This document shows positions 8,545 through 17,912 of a DNA stretch of 64,000 bases, piece after piece; position 1 is the first letter of the stretch, and the number at the start of each line of letters is the position of its first letter. The DNA comes from Duganella margarita (lineage in GTDB: Bacteria > Pseudomonadota > Gammaproteobacteria > Burkholderiales > Burkholderiaceae_D): the NCBI RefSeq assembly GCF_009857535.1, contig NZ_WWCS01000004.1, positions 364,827 to 428,826 on the forward strand. Reading direction: 5' to 3'. The translations under genes were made by a program, and so were the position numbers. The notes under the pieces are model-generated. The model was not told where the DNA came from. It did no database searches and saw only the letters and a program-made list of their open reading frames with translations.

Positions 8545-8572
8545 ACTGTAGGCCAACTAGTGATAAAAGCAA
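8545..8572 (-). promoter_or_regulatory. Putative vapBC promoter
   Basis: On the minus strand TTGCTT (8567-8572), a 16-base spacer and TACAGT (8545-8550) lie 28 bases before the vapB start. This is a plausible sigma-70 promoter, not tested. Confidence 0.4.
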
Positions 8573-8609
8573 GCGGGCCGCGCTGGTGGTTTGCGCGGCC
8601 GCAAGTGGT

Positions 8610-9167
8610 TTAGGCCAGGGCGTCGATGTTGTTGCCGATCTGGCTGGTGTTGCTGGCGGCGGCCGCTTTGCTGGCTTGGGCGATGTCGTAGACCAGTTGC
8701 TCTTGCTGGGTCACGGTGCCGTCTTCGTTCTTGTCGGCTGCTTCGTAGGTTTTGGTGGCGCTGCTGCTGCCACCTGCCGCGCTGGCGCCACCTGCCCCGC
8801 CTGCTCCGCCGGCGCCACGCGCACCACCGGCGCCGCTGACGCCACTCGCGCCTTGCGAGCCGCCTTCACCGCCGCCTTGTGGACGTGGTGGTTTGAAGTC
8901 GCCGCTCTTGATGGCCGAGGTCAGGTCATCCTTGGTAATCGAGCCGGTACCTTCTTTGTCGATGGCGTCGAACTGCTTGGTGGCGTCGTCGGACGAGACG
9001 CCTTTGGATTCCAGGCCTTTGACGAATTCGTCTTTGCTGACAGAACCGTCGGTGTCGGCATCCATATCGTCGAACATCTTGGTCGCCAGACGCGCTGCGC
9101 CTTTGGCGGGATCGAACGTCGGCGCGGTGGTGGTGGTGCTGGAAACGCTGCTGATTGCTGTGCTCAT
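8610..9167 (-). CDS. EF-hand calcium-binding protein with Gly/Ala linker
   Basis: A 185-residue protein without a signal peptide. Canonical EF-hand loops are visible at about residues 36-47 (DADTDGSVSKDE) and 144-155 (DKNEDGTVTQQE). A weaker one lies at 69-80 (DKEGTGSITKDD), whose third position is Glu rather than Asp/Asn. Between them lies a 40-residue glycine/alanine tract (GGARGAGGAGG and similar). The N-terminus is Ser/Thr-rich. Related proteins are annotated as EF-hand or XopAW-like calcium-binding effectors, but nothing nearby suggests type III secretion. A cytoplasmic calcium sensor or buffer is the conservative reading. Confidence 0.8.
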   Translation of the reverse strand: MSTAISSVSSTTTTAPTFDPAKGAARLATKMFDDMDADTDGSVSKDEFVKGLESKGVSSDDATKQFDAIDKEGTGSITKDDLTSAIKSGDFKPPRPQGGGEGGSQGASGVSGAGGARGAGGAGGAGGASAAGGSSSATKTYEAADKNEDGTVTQQEQLVYDIAQASKAAAASNTSQIGNNIDALA

Positions 9168-9255
9168 GGTTCTTACTCCGTGGTTAAGGACGCTATTCTA
9201 TTAACGAACTAAACCATGTATCCATGACCCCGCAGAGTGTAAAGACGGGTAAAGA

Positions 9256-10284
9256 TCAGCCGACGCGCACCACCATCAGCCCGGCGCGCAATCCGACCCG
9301 CACATCAGGATTGGGGAATACCACCAGTTCTTCCGCATGCTGCACGGTGTAGACGGTGTCGCCATCCCGCGCTATCTCTTCTCCTTGTTTCATGGCGGTG
9401 AAGTTATGCGTCTCTTTGCCGAACGCCATCTGGAACTGGTCGCTCAACTTGATGATCTGGCGCGCGGTGTTGAAGATATGCGGCCGCTGCGTGCCTTCGC
9501 GCCTGGCCGCGCCGCGCAACAGGTCATCCAATGCCTGCGATGCGTCCTTGAACTGCGCCAGGTCGTTCTGACCCAGCGTGCCGATGCGGCCCAGCTCTAT
9601 GGTGGTGCCGGCCGCCGCGTGGTGCTCGGCCGAGTAGTAGCTGTAGGTGCCCACCGACGCCGGATTCATGATGATGGCGCCGATGCCGGCGAGGCCCAGC
9701 CAGTCGATCAGCTGTGCGCGCGACTCATCGGCAATCAGTTCCGGCACGATAGCAAAGGTGGGGTAGACCGACGGCCGGATCGCCGTGTGCAGGTCTAGAT
9801 GCCAGCGCGCCGGGCCAGCGTTTTTAAAGAACGCGGTGGTGGCGGCGATCATCACGTCGGCGCGCGCGGCTTCCGCCGTGCCTTCCAGCGTGCCGCGTTG
9901 GGCGCGGAACATGCGGTTCAGGTCCGCATCGATGAAGCGCTTGCCGGCGCGGATGGCGCCGATATTGCCGACGCAGAGCATCAGGTCCACCGCCAGCGCG
10001 GAGGGCTGATGCGACAGGGCGTCCAGCAGATAGGCCACGACTTCGATCGGGCCGGTCTCGTCGCCATGCACGCCGACGGAGATCAGCACCGCCGGGCGGG
10101 CGGCGCCCGCGTCACCGTCAGCCGCGCGGATCGTGATGATGCCGTCGGCCGGCTCGGCGACCGCGAAACCGGCCGCCGTGAAGCGCGGCGCGATGGCGCT
10201 GAAATCCGCCTCCGCCAGCGCGCGCACCGCCGCAGGCAACTGCTGCGGCAACGCTGCCGGCGAATCTCCTTGCGAGACGCTCAT
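9256..10284 (-). CDS. astE: Succinylglutamate desuccinylase
   Basis: Last step of the AST arginine pathway: N-succinylglutamate is hydrolysed to succinate and glutamate. The 342-residue protein belongs to the zinc carboxypeptidase-like AstE/AspA family; zinc ligands are visible as His73 and Glu76 (VGVHGDETG) and His166 (WHLDLHTA), with the probable catalytic Glu230 (TIELGR). The frame is open far upstream; the start at 10284 is chosen because homology begins there and it lies 4 bases after the gdhB stop, implying translational coupling to that gene. It is the terminal gene of the long minus-strand cluster. Confidence 0.94.
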   Translation of the reverse strand: MSVSQGDSPAALPQQLPAAVRALAEADFSAIAPRFTAAGFAVAEPADGIITIRAADGDAGAARPAVLISVGVHGDETGPIEVVAYLLDALSHQPSALAVDLMLCVGNIGAIRAGKRFIDADLNRMFRAQRGTLEGTAEAARADVMIAATTAFFKNAGPARWHLDLHTAIRPSVYPTFAIVPELIADESRAQLIDWLGLAGIGAIIMNPASVGTYSYYSAEHHAAAGTTIELGRIGTLGQNDLAQFKDASQALDDLLRGAARREGTQRPHIFNTARQIIKLSDQFQMAFGKETHNFTAMKQGEEIARDGDTVYTVQHAEELVVFPNPDVRVGLRAGLMVVRVG

Positions 10285-10288
10285 GGTA

Positions 10289-13200
10289 TTACGCCGCCTG
10301 CGCCGTGACGCTGGCGTTGACGGCCTCGGACAAGGCCCACACATCCAGCATCGCCTGTTCCAGATCCGTCGCCACCGAATAGCCGGACAATCCCAGCGTG
10401 TTAGCGACCACCTCCACCGCCTCCAGCGCCGAATGGCTGCCGGTGGCATGCTTCAGCACCTGCGACAGCAAGCGTTGCTGCGTGCGGCGCAGCGCGTTCT
10501 GCGCGTAGCTGCGCAGCTGTTCCTGCGAGCGGCTGGTGGCCGGCAGCTTCAGGCCCCGTTCCAGCGTGTCGATGCCAACCTGCGCGCGCAGCGCCAGGCC
10601 CACATGCAGGAAGGCCGGCAAGTCCATGCCCGCCGGACGCTGTACCGACAGCGCCGCAAACACAAACGCCGCCACCGCTTCCAGCGCATCCACCGCCATC
10701 CAGGCACGCACAAATTCTGCGCGCAGGCCGGCGGTCAGCTCCGCTTCCGACTGGCCGCTGACAGGCGTCAGCTGCGCCAGCGTTTCCGGATTGGCGAACA
10801 AGCCGGTCAACTCCCCAACACCATTGCGCAGCTGCTCGGCCGGCACCGACAGCGCCCCCTCAATTACGGCCTTCTGCAGCACGCGGGTATGCGCATCGAC
10901 CTTGATCGACACCGCGCGCGGAATCTTCAGCGCATCTTCGTCCAGCGTATCAAAGATCGGCGCCAGATTCAGCGCGGACCATGCCTGCCCCCACGCCAGG
11001 ATTACATCCGCTTCATCCACGCCATGTTCGCCGGCCAGTTGGCGCAGCATCAGCGGGCCGCAGCGGTTGACCGATTCATTCGCCAGCACGGTCGCCAGGA
11101 TGGCGTTGGCCAGCGGGTGCGCCAGCGCCGGACGCGTGGCTACCAGCAGATCCGGGAAGTACGGCTTGAGCACCGACTCGGCCCAGCTATTTTCAGTCAG
11201 CGGCAGCGCCGACAGAATGCGCTTGTAGCGATTCTTGACGTTGGCGATCACCACCGCCAGTTCCGGCGTGGTCAGGCCGCGGCCATCGGCCTTGCGGCGC
11301 GCCAGTTCAGCTACCGACGGCAGCTGCTCCAGCTCACGCGACAACGCGCCCTCTTCTTCCAGCGACGCGATCAGCGCGGCGTAACCGTCCTGCACTTCCG
11401 GATCGACCTGGGACTGCAGCTCGCGCACCAGCAGCTGCGTTTGCAGCGTGTTGTCGCGCAGGACCAGGCGCTCGATATCGTCGGTCATGTCGTTCAGCGT
11501 GCGGTTGCGGTCTGCTTCGCTCAACTGGCCGGCGTTCATTTCCACGTCCAGCCACATCTTCGCGTTCACCTCATGGTCGGAGCAATCCACGCCGGCCGAG
11601 TTGTCGATCGCATCGGTGAAGATGCGGCCGCCCGACAGCGCAAACTCGATACGGCCAGCCTGCGTCGCACCCAGGTTGCCGCCTTCGGTGACGACCTTGC
11701 AGCGCAGCTGATTGCCGTCCACGCGGATATTGTCGTTGGCGCGGTCCTTGACCTGCGCGTGCGACTCGGTCGACGCCTTGATGTAGGTGCCGATGCCGCC
11801 GTTGTAGAACAGGTCCACCGGCGCCAGCAGGATGCGGTGCATCAGCTCTTCCGGCGCCAGCGCGGTTTCTTCGATATCCAGCACGGCGCGGATTTCCGGC
11901 GACAGCTCGATCGACCGGGCGTTACGCGGGAACACGCCGCCGCCTTTCGAAATCAGTTCCTTGTTGTAGTCTTCCCACGAGGAGCGCGGCAGTGCGAACA
12001 TGCGCTCACGCTCGATGAACGATGCTTCCATGTCCGGATTCGGATCGAGGAAGATATGGCGGTGATCGAACGCCGCCACGATCTTCAGCTTGCGCGACAA
12101 CAGCGCGCCATTGCCGAACACATCGCCCGACATGTCGCCCACGCCGACCATGGTCACTGGCTGCACGTGGATGTCGTGGTCCATTTCGTAGAAGTGGCGC
12201 TTGACCGCTTCAAACGCACCCTTGGCGGTAATGCCCATCTTCTTGTGGTCGTAGCCGTTGGAGCCGCCCGATGCAAACGCATCGCCCAGCCAGAAGCCGC
12301 GCTGCACGGCAATGCCGTTGGCGATGTCGGAGAAGGTTGCAGTGCCCTTGTCGGCCGCCACCACCAGGTAAGGATCGTTAGGATCGTAGACCACGGTATC
12401 GGACGGCGGCACGATGTTACCCAGCACGCGGTTGTCGGTCACTTCCAGCAGGCTGGCGATGAACAGGCGATACACTGCCTCGCCTTCCGCCGCGATGGTT
12501 TCGCGCACGGCGTCCTTCGGCATCTGCTTGCAGACAAAGCCGCCCTTGGCGCCGGCCGGCACGATGACGGCGTTCTTCACCATCTGCGCCTTGACCAGGC
12601 CGAGGACCTCGGTGCGGTAATCTTCCATACGGTCCGACCAGCGCAGGCCACCACGGGCGACCGGGCCGCCGCGCAGGTGCACGCCTTCGAAGCGGCGCGA
12701 GAACACGAAGATCTCGCGGAACGGACGCGGCTCCGGCACCAGCAGCAGGTTGCTGGTGTCGAACTTGAAGATGATCTTGTCGCCCTGCTGATCGTTCTGG
12801 AAGTAGTTGGTGCGCAGCGTGGCGCTGATCAGCGTGGCCATCGCGCCCAGCACTTCTTCGCTGTCGGCGTGGTTGATGGCCGGCAGGCGGCTCTTGATGT
12901 CGGCAACCTTGTCCAGCGCTGCGGCGCGCGTGGCTTCGTCATTGGCCGGGTTGAAGCGTTGCAGGAAGGCGTCCACCAGTTTCTTGACGATGGCCGGCTG
13001 CTTGCGCAGCGTCTCGGCCATGTAGCGCACCGAGAAGCGCGGGCTGGCCTGACGCCAGTAGCTCATGTAGGCGCGCACCAGCTGCACTTCGCGTACGCTC
13101 AGACCACCTTCGACCACCAGGCCATTCAGGCGGCCGTCTTCCGCCGCATCGTTGAACAGCGCGGCGAACAGTTCTTCCGCCACCGGCACGATTTCCGGCT

Positions 13201-15001
13201 TGGACAATTTGGCGGCGCTGTCGGCATCCACCGACAGGCTGGTGACGAAATGACGCTCGCCGTTCACGCGCAGCGAGTGCGCCTGCTCGCGGTCGATGGT
13301 CACGCCGGCGTTATGCAGCGCCGGCAGGATGGTCGACAGCGACGGCACGCGGTCCACCGAATACAGGCGAATGCTGGTGTGGCCGTTGTCCGCATCCACG
13401 CGTACGCTGACGCGCGACGGATCGGTATTGCGCAGGATAGCGCCCAGATCGTGGAAGGCAGCCGACGGCGTGGTGGTGGCGACGTAATCGGTCGGCAGCG
13501 TGGCGCACATCTTGCGCAGGCTGGCGCGCAGCGGCACGTCGGTGACGGCGTCGGCCAGCACGGAGAACTGGTCGTGCCAGCCATCCATGACGGCCAGCAG
13601 CGGTTGCTGGATGTCGGTTTCCAGATCCAGTGGATAGCGCGCGCCATGCGCGATCAGGTACACGCGGGCCAGCGGACCGTCGGCCACCAGCGTCTGCGAG
13701 CTGACATGGTTGGCGCCGGAGCTGGCCTGCAGTGCCTTGGCCAGTGCCGAACCGACGCTCGCGCTGTAACGCTCGCGCGGCAGGTAGACCAGCACGTTCA
13801 GGTGACGCGCATAGACGTCGCGGCGGGCGAACACCTTCGCGCGCGGCTGCTTGTACAGCGAGACCACGGCGCCGCATACTTCGGCCAGCCATTCCGGATC
13901 GGCTTCCAGCGCTTCGGTGCGCGGCAGCGATTCGAGGATCTCGACGAACTTCTCGGCGCGGAAGCCTTCCTGGCGCACGCCGGCGATGCTCAGCACACGC
14001 GCAACGCGGCCACGCGCAAACGGCAGGCGGTTCAGCGGCGTCGAGGTGGCGGCGCGGGTAAACAGGCCCACGAAGCAGTATTCGCCAAGGATCGCGCCTT
14101 GCGCGTCGGTGCGGCGGATGCCGATGAAGTCCAGCTGCTGGTCGCGGTGCAGCGTGCCTTCCACGTCGGCCTTGACGATGGACAGCGAGTGGCCGCGCTT
14201 GGACAGCGTATCGAAATCGCCAGGGATATTGGCCAGGCAGGTGCCGTACACCGGATGCGAAGTATCCTGCAGCACGCCGATGCGGCTCGGGATGTCGCGC
14301 TCCAGTTCACGCACGCCCGGCTTGACGGCGTAGTAGGCGTAGCCGAACGGCTCAAAGCCTTCAGTCCTGGCCCATTCGAGGAAGGCGGCGACTTCCTTGC
14401 CTTCTTCACCATGCGATGCAGCTTCCGCGCCGATGCGGCTGAAGTGTTCCAGCATGGCGGCGCGGTCGCGGCGCACCACGGCGGCGTCGCGCGACACCAT
14501 GACGATGCGCTCTTCCAGCATGCCGACTTCGGCCTCCGGCAAATCTTCCGACAGCAGCACCAGCACATACGATTCCAGCTTGGCGCCAGGTTCGCCAACC
14601 GCCGTCACCACGCCGTCCGCATCGCGCGTCACCGGCAGCACCGTATTCAGTACGTTGTTGGCGGTCACGCGCAGCTTGCGCATCGCCATGACGATCGAGT
14701 CCACCAGATACGGCATGTCGTCGTTCAGGATCAGCAGCGCAGTCGCCATGCCGCCACGGCCATCGTCGTAGCGCAAGCGGGCGATTTGCGCGCCGCTGGC
14801 GGTACGCTTGGCTGCCTGCACAAAGCCACCCCACAACACCATCGCCAGACTCTCGGGCGCAATGCCGGCCAGGTCTTCATCATCGAGGGACTTGAGCCAG
14901 GCAGCGATCAGCTCCGCGACCTTGGCATCATCGCCCGGCGACATGCTTGCCTTGACCTGATCCAGTGTTTGATTGCGCAAGTCTTGTGGGGATACTTTCA
15001 T
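10289..15001 (-). CDS. gdhB: Large NAD-specific glutamate dehydrogenase
   Basis: A 1570-residue enzyme of the 180-kDa class, oxidising L-glutamate to 2-oxoglutarate and ammonia with NAD. The central catalytic domain contains the glycine- and lysine-rich glutamate site (GGLRWSDRMEDYRTEV, then KAQMVKNAVIVPAGAKGGFV). It is flanked by the long N-terminal regulatory region and a C-terminal domain, as in the Pseudomonas and Streptomyces enzymes. The length is normal. It sits inside the AST cluster, 76 bases after astB and 4 bases before astE, so it should be induced with arginine catabolism. It consumes the glutamate that AstE makes and regenerates the 2-oxoglutarate that AstC uses. The large plus-strand frames opposite are GC shadows. 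Confidence 0.95.
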   Translation of the reverse strand: MKVSPQDLRNQTLDQVKASMSPGDDAKVAELIAAWLKSLDDEDLAGIAPESLAMVLWGGFVQAAKRTASGAQIARLRYDDGRGGMATALLILNDDMPYLVDSIVMAMRKLRVTANNVLNTVLPVTRDADGVVTAVGEPGAKLESYVLVLLSEDLPEAEVGMLEERIVMVSRDAAVVRRDRAAMLEHFSRIGAEAASHGEEGKEVAAFLEWARTEGFEPFGYAYYAVKPGVRELERDIPSRIGVLQDTSHPVYGTCLANIPGDFDTLSKRGHSLSIVKADVEGTLHRDQQLDFIGIRRTDAQGAILGEYCFVGLFTRAATSTPLNRLPFARGRVARVLSIAGVRQEGFRAEKFVEILESLPRTEALEADPEWLAEVCGAVVSLYKQPRAKVFARRDVYARHLNVLVYLPRERYSASVGSALAKALQASSGANHVSSQTLVADGPLARVYLIAHGARYPLDLETDIQQPLLAVMDGWHDQFSVLADAVTDVPLRASLRKMCATLPTDYVATTTPSAAFHDLGAILRNTDPSRVSVRVDADNGHTSIRLYSVDRVPSLSTILPALHNAGVTIDREQAHSLRVNGERHFVTSLSVDADSAAKLSKPEIVPVAEELFAALFNDAAEDGRLNGLVVEGGLSVREVQLVRAYMSYWRQASPRFSVRYMAETLRKQPAIVKKLVDAFLQRFNPANDEATRAAALDKVADIKSRLPAINHADSEEVLGAMATLISATLRTNYFQNDQQGDKIIFKFDTSNLLLVPEPRPFREIFVFSRRFEGVHLRGGPVARGGLRWSDRMEDYRTEVLGLVKAQMVKNAVIVPAGAKGGFVCKQMPKDAVRETIAAEGEAVYRLFIASLLEVTDNRVLGNIVPPSDTVVYDPNDPYLVVAADKGTATFSDIANGIAVQRGFWLGDAFASGGSNGYDHKKMGITAKGAFEAVKRHFYEMDHDIHVQPVTMVGVGDMSGDVFGNGALLSRKLKIVAAFDHRHIFLDPNPDMEASFIERERMFALPRSSWEDYNKELISKGGGVFPRNARSIELSPEIRAVLDIEETALAPEELMHRILLAPVDLFYNGGIGTYIKASTESHAQVKDRANDNIRVDGNQLRCKVVTEGGNLGATQAGRIEFALSGGRIFTDAIDNSAGVDCSDHEVNAKMWLDVEMNAGQLSEADRNRTLNDMTDDIERLVLRDNTLQTQLLVRELQSQVDPEVQDGYAALIASLEEEGALSRELEQLPSVAELARRKADGRGLTTPELAVVIANVKNRYKRILSALPLTENSWAESVLKPYFPDLLVATRPALAHPLANAILATVLANESVNRCGPLMLRQLAGEHGVDEADVILAWGQAWSALNLAPIFDTLDEDALKIPRAVSIKVDAHTRVLQKAVIEGALSVPAEQLRNGVGELTGLFANPETLAQLTPVSGQSEAELTAGLRAEFVRAWMAVDALEAVAAFVFAALSVQRPAGMDLPAFLHVGLALRAQVGIDTLERGLKLPATSRSQEQLRSYAQNALRRTQQRLLSQVLKHATGSHSALEAVEVVANTLGLSGYSVATDLEQAMLDVWALSEAVNASVTAQAA

Positions 15002-15039
15002 CTTTGCTTCTCCAATACGTTATAGGTATCTTGTGTTGC

Positions 15040-15072
15040 AATCGCCGCGCCGGCTTGTGGCTGCGCGGCGTT
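15040..15072. other. Intercistronic hairpin between astB and gdhB
   Basis: The 76-base gap contains a GC-rich inverted repeat (CGCCGCGC near 15043, GCGCGGCG near 15063). In the direction of transcription it lacks a T-run, so it is more likely an mRNA processing or stability element than a terminator. Confidence 0.4.
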
Positions 15073-15077
15073 TATTA

Positions 15078-16415
15078 TCAAAAATCGTAGAGTCCTGGCA
15101 GCCCCAGAATGCGGCTCAGCTCCTCCAACGCATTATGCACTTCTATCGCCAATTGCGGGTCTGCCAGATCGGCAGGGTCGAGACGGTCGCGGTAGTGTTT
15201 TTCCACCCACGCCACCAGCGTGTGATACAGCGCCTCGGTCATCACCACGCCCTGGTGCATGGCGGCCGCTTCGGCATCGGTCAACGCCACGCGCAAACGC
15301 AGGCACGCAGGACCGCCGCCGTTGCGCATCGACTGGCGCAGGTCGAAATGTATCAGTTCATCGATCGCGCTGCCGCCCGCCACGAGGCCGTCCAGATACG
15401 CGGCCACGGAAGCGACTTCCTGGCACTCTTGCGGAATCACCAATGCCATCTTGCCATCGGCCTTGCTCAGCAGCTGGCTGTTGAAAAGATAACTGGCGAC
15501 GGCATCGGCCACCGGCACACGCGCCGTATCGACGCGGATCGCGTTCAGGTCCGCGCCGACGCCGGCGAGTGCGCGACGCAGCTGATCGAGCGCGCCTGCT
15601 TCATCGGCGAATGCCTGCTCGTGGTAGAACAGGGCATTGGCGTTACCTACCGCGATCACGTCGTTATGGAACACGCCCTGATCGATGACGTCCGGATTCT
15701 GCTGGATGTAGACGGTGCGCCCGGCCGACAGGCCATGCAGCCGCGCCACCGCTTGCGAAGCTTCCAGCGTCTGGCGCGCCGGGTACTTCTTCGGCGCCGG
15801 TGCGGAAGCGTCAAACTCGGTGCGGCCGTAGACGAACATCTCGACGCCGCTGCTGCCGTGATCCTTGCACAAACGCGTGTGATTGGCCGCGCCTTCATCG
15901 CCAAAGGCCGGCGTGCCTGGCAGCGCGTCGTGCACGGCGAAGTGTTTTTCATCCTTGAAGATGGCGCGCAGCGCACGCGCCGACTGCTCGTGTTCAAAGG
16001 CGCGATGCAGCTTGTTGTTCAGGTTTGCGGCGGTGAAGTGCGTGCGGCCATCGGCGCTGTCGGCCGACGGGCTCACGGTGGCCGCATTCGCGGTCCACAT
16101 CGGCGAGGCCGAATATGCGCACGCCAGGATCACCGGCGACTCTTTCGCCGCCTTGGCCAGCACCTCGGCGTCGGTGCCGGTGAAGCCGATGCTGCGCAGC
16201 AGGCGGAAGTTCGGACGGTCCTGCGGCGGCAGCAGCGCCTGGCCGAAGCCGCGTGCCGCCAGCGCGCGCATCTTGGCCAGGCCTTGCAGCGCGGCCAGCT
16301 TGGGATTGGAGGCGCTCTTGACGTTGCTGAACGAGGCGACGTTACCGAACGACAGGCCGGCGTAGTTGTGCGATGGGCCTACCAGGCCGTCGAAGTTGAA
16401 TTCGCGTGCGGACAT
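15078..16415 (-). CDS. astB: N-succinylarginine dihydrolase
   Basis: Second step of the AST pathway: N-succinylarginine is converted to N-succinylornithine, CO2 and two ammonia. The 445-residue protein has the family's pentein-fold signatures: the N-terminal [17 protein letters not shown], and the C-terminal catalytic Cys in [13 protein letters not shown]. The length matches E. coli AstB (447). It lies 15 bases downstream of astD and 76 bases upstream of gdhB in the minus-strand cluster. No anomalies. Confidence 0.96.
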   Translation of the reverse strand: MSAREFNFDGLVGPSHNYAGLSFGNVASFSNVKSASNPKLAALQGLAKMRALAARGFGQALLPPQDRPNFRLLRSIGFTGTDAEVLAKAAKESPVILACAYSASPMWTANAATVSPSADSADGRTHFTAANLNNKLHRAFEHEQSARALRAIFKDEKHFAVHDALPGTPAFGDEGAANHTRLCKDHGSSGVEMFVYGRTEFDASAPAPKKYPARQTLEASQAVARLHGLSAGRTVYIQQNPDVIDQGVFHNDVIAVGNANALFYHEQAFADEAGALDQLRRALAGVGADLNAIRVDTARVPVADAVASYLFNSQLLSKADGKMALVIPQECQEVASVAAYLDGLVAGGSAIDELIHFDLRQSMRNGGGPACLRLRVALTDAEAAAMHQGVVMTEALYHTLVAWVEKHYRDRLDPADLADPQLAIEVHNALEELSRILGLPGLYDF

Positions 16416-16430
16416 GAGGTGCTGCCTTTT

Positions 16431-17912
16431 TTAGAAGTGCATGCCCGGCGAAAGCTTCGCAGGCATTTCAAGTACGTTGTTCTCGATCGATGCGACCGGA
16501 TAGGCGCAGTAGTCCGCCGCGTAGTACGCGCTTGGACGGTGATTGCCCGACTGGCCCACGCCGCCGAACGGCGCGCTGCTGGCGGCGCCGGTGGTTGGGC
16601 GGTTCCAGTTGACGATGCCGGCGCGTGCGCGCACCTGGAAAATCTTCCACAGCTTTTCGTCGTTGGAGATCAGCGCCGCAGCCAGGCCGAAGGCGGTGTT
16701 GTTGGCGGCGTCGATGGCGCTTTCAAAGTCCGCCACGCGGATGATTTGCAGCAGAGGGCCAAACCACTCTTCGTCCGGAATGCCTTTGGCGTCGGTGACG
16801 TCGACGATGCCGGCCGAGACGAAGCCGCTGTTGACGTCCAGGTGTTTCATCTCCAGCAGCAGCTTGCCGCCGCGCGCGACCAGATCGGCCTGCGCCTGCA
16901 CCAGGCGCCTGGCGACAGCGGCCGATACCACTGGGCCCATGAACGGCGCCGGTTCGGCGTCGGACGCGCCGACCGTCAAACGGCTGGCCACATCGACCAG
17001 GCGCGCGACGATGGCGTCGCCGGCCGCGCCGGTCGGCAGGATCAGACGGCGCGCGCAGGTGCAGCGCTGGCCGGCCGAGATAAAGGCCGACGAAATCGCC
17101 ATGAACACGGCGGCGTCGATTTCCTTGGCGTCCCAGATCACCAGCGGGTTGTTGCCGCCCATTTCCAGCGCCAGCATCTTGCCCGGCTGCCCGCCGAATT
17201 GTTTGTGGAGCGCGGTGCCGGTCTGGCAGCTGCCGGTGAACAGCACGCCATCCAGCAGCTTGCTCTGGCCCAGCGCGATGCCGGTTTCGCGGCCGCCGTT
17301 GACCAGATTCAGCACGCCGTACGGCAGGCCGGCCTTTTCCCACAGCTGCACGGTCTTGATGGCTGTGCGCGGTGCATATTCACTTGGCTTGAACACCAGC
17401 GTGTTCCCGGCGATCAGCGCCGGCACGATGTGACCATTCGGCAGGTGGCCGGGGAAGTTATATGGACCGAACACGCCGAACACGCCGTGCGGACGGTGAC
17501 GCAGCACCGCTTCGCCATCGGCCACCTTGTTGTGCGATTCGCCGGTGCGGGCGCCGTAGGCCTGCACCGAGATATCGATCTTGTTGGCCATGGTGGCCAC
17601 TTCCGTGCGCGACTCCCACAGCGGCTTGCCCACTTCTTCGGAGATCAGCAGCGCCAGCTCTTCGGCGTCCTGCTTGAGCAGGTCGCGGAAGCGGGTACAG
17701 ACGGCGATGCGGTCTTCCAGCGGCGCCAATGCCCACGCGTCGAACGCGGCGCGCGCGGCGGTGGTGGCCTGCGCCACATCCACTGCGGTCGATTCGTTGC
17801 TGGACCAGGTCTGCTGGCCGGTGGCCGGATTGATGGTCACCAGTTCGGCGCCGCTGCCGGCGATCCATTCGCCGTTAATGAAGTTGCTGATGTTTGCCAC
17901 GGAGTTAGCCAT
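16431..17912 (-). CDS. astD: Succinylglutamate-semialdehyde dehydrogenase
   Basis: Fourth enzyme of the AST pathway, oxidising N-succinylglutamate semialdehyde to N-succinylglutamate with NAD. It is a 493-residue aldehyde dehydrogenase-fold protein with the active-site cysteine in SAGQRCTCARRL, the general-base glutamate in LALEMGGNNPL, and the GVLFTGS loop for NAD. The length is typical. Its start overlaps the end of aruG by 8 bases, and astB follows after 15 bases, so these genes are translated as a tight block. Confidence 0.95.
   Translation of the reverse strand: MANSVANISNFINGEWIAGSGAELVTINPATGQQTWSSNESTAVDVAQATTAARAAFDAWALAPLEDRIAVCTRFRDLLKQDAEELALLISEEVGKPLWESRTEVATMANKIDISVQAYGARTGESHNKVADGEAVLRHRPHGVFGVFGPYNFPGHLPNGHIVPALIAGNTLVFKPSEYAPRTAIKTVQLWEKAGLPYGVLNLVNGGRETGIALGQSKLLDGVLFTGSCQTGTALHKQFGGQPGKMLALEMGGNNPLVIWDAKEIDAAVFMAISSAFISAGQRCTCARRLILPTGAAGDAIVARLVDVASRLTVGASDAEPAPFMGPVVSAAVARRLVQAQADLVARGGKLLLEMKHLDVNSGFVSAGIVDVTDAKGIPDEEWFGPLLQIIRVADFESAIDAANNTAFGLAAALISNDEKLWKIFQVRARAGIVNWNRPTTGAASSAPFGGVGQSGNHRPSAYYAADYCAYPVASIENNVLEMPAKLSPGMHF

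Noticed and set aside
8610..9167. Assignment of the EF-hand protein as a type III effector
   Set aside because: Only general resemblance to XopAW-like proteins; there are no secretion, chaperone or effector-type promoter signals nearby.
10133..15025. A 1630-codon plus-strand open frame opposite gdhB, and similar long frames at 14973-17930 and 31766-34675
   Set aside because: They are mirror images of GC3-rich minus-strand genes with clear homology. Their translations are His/Arg/Gln-rich with no recognisable domain, the usual shadow pattern in high-GC genomes.
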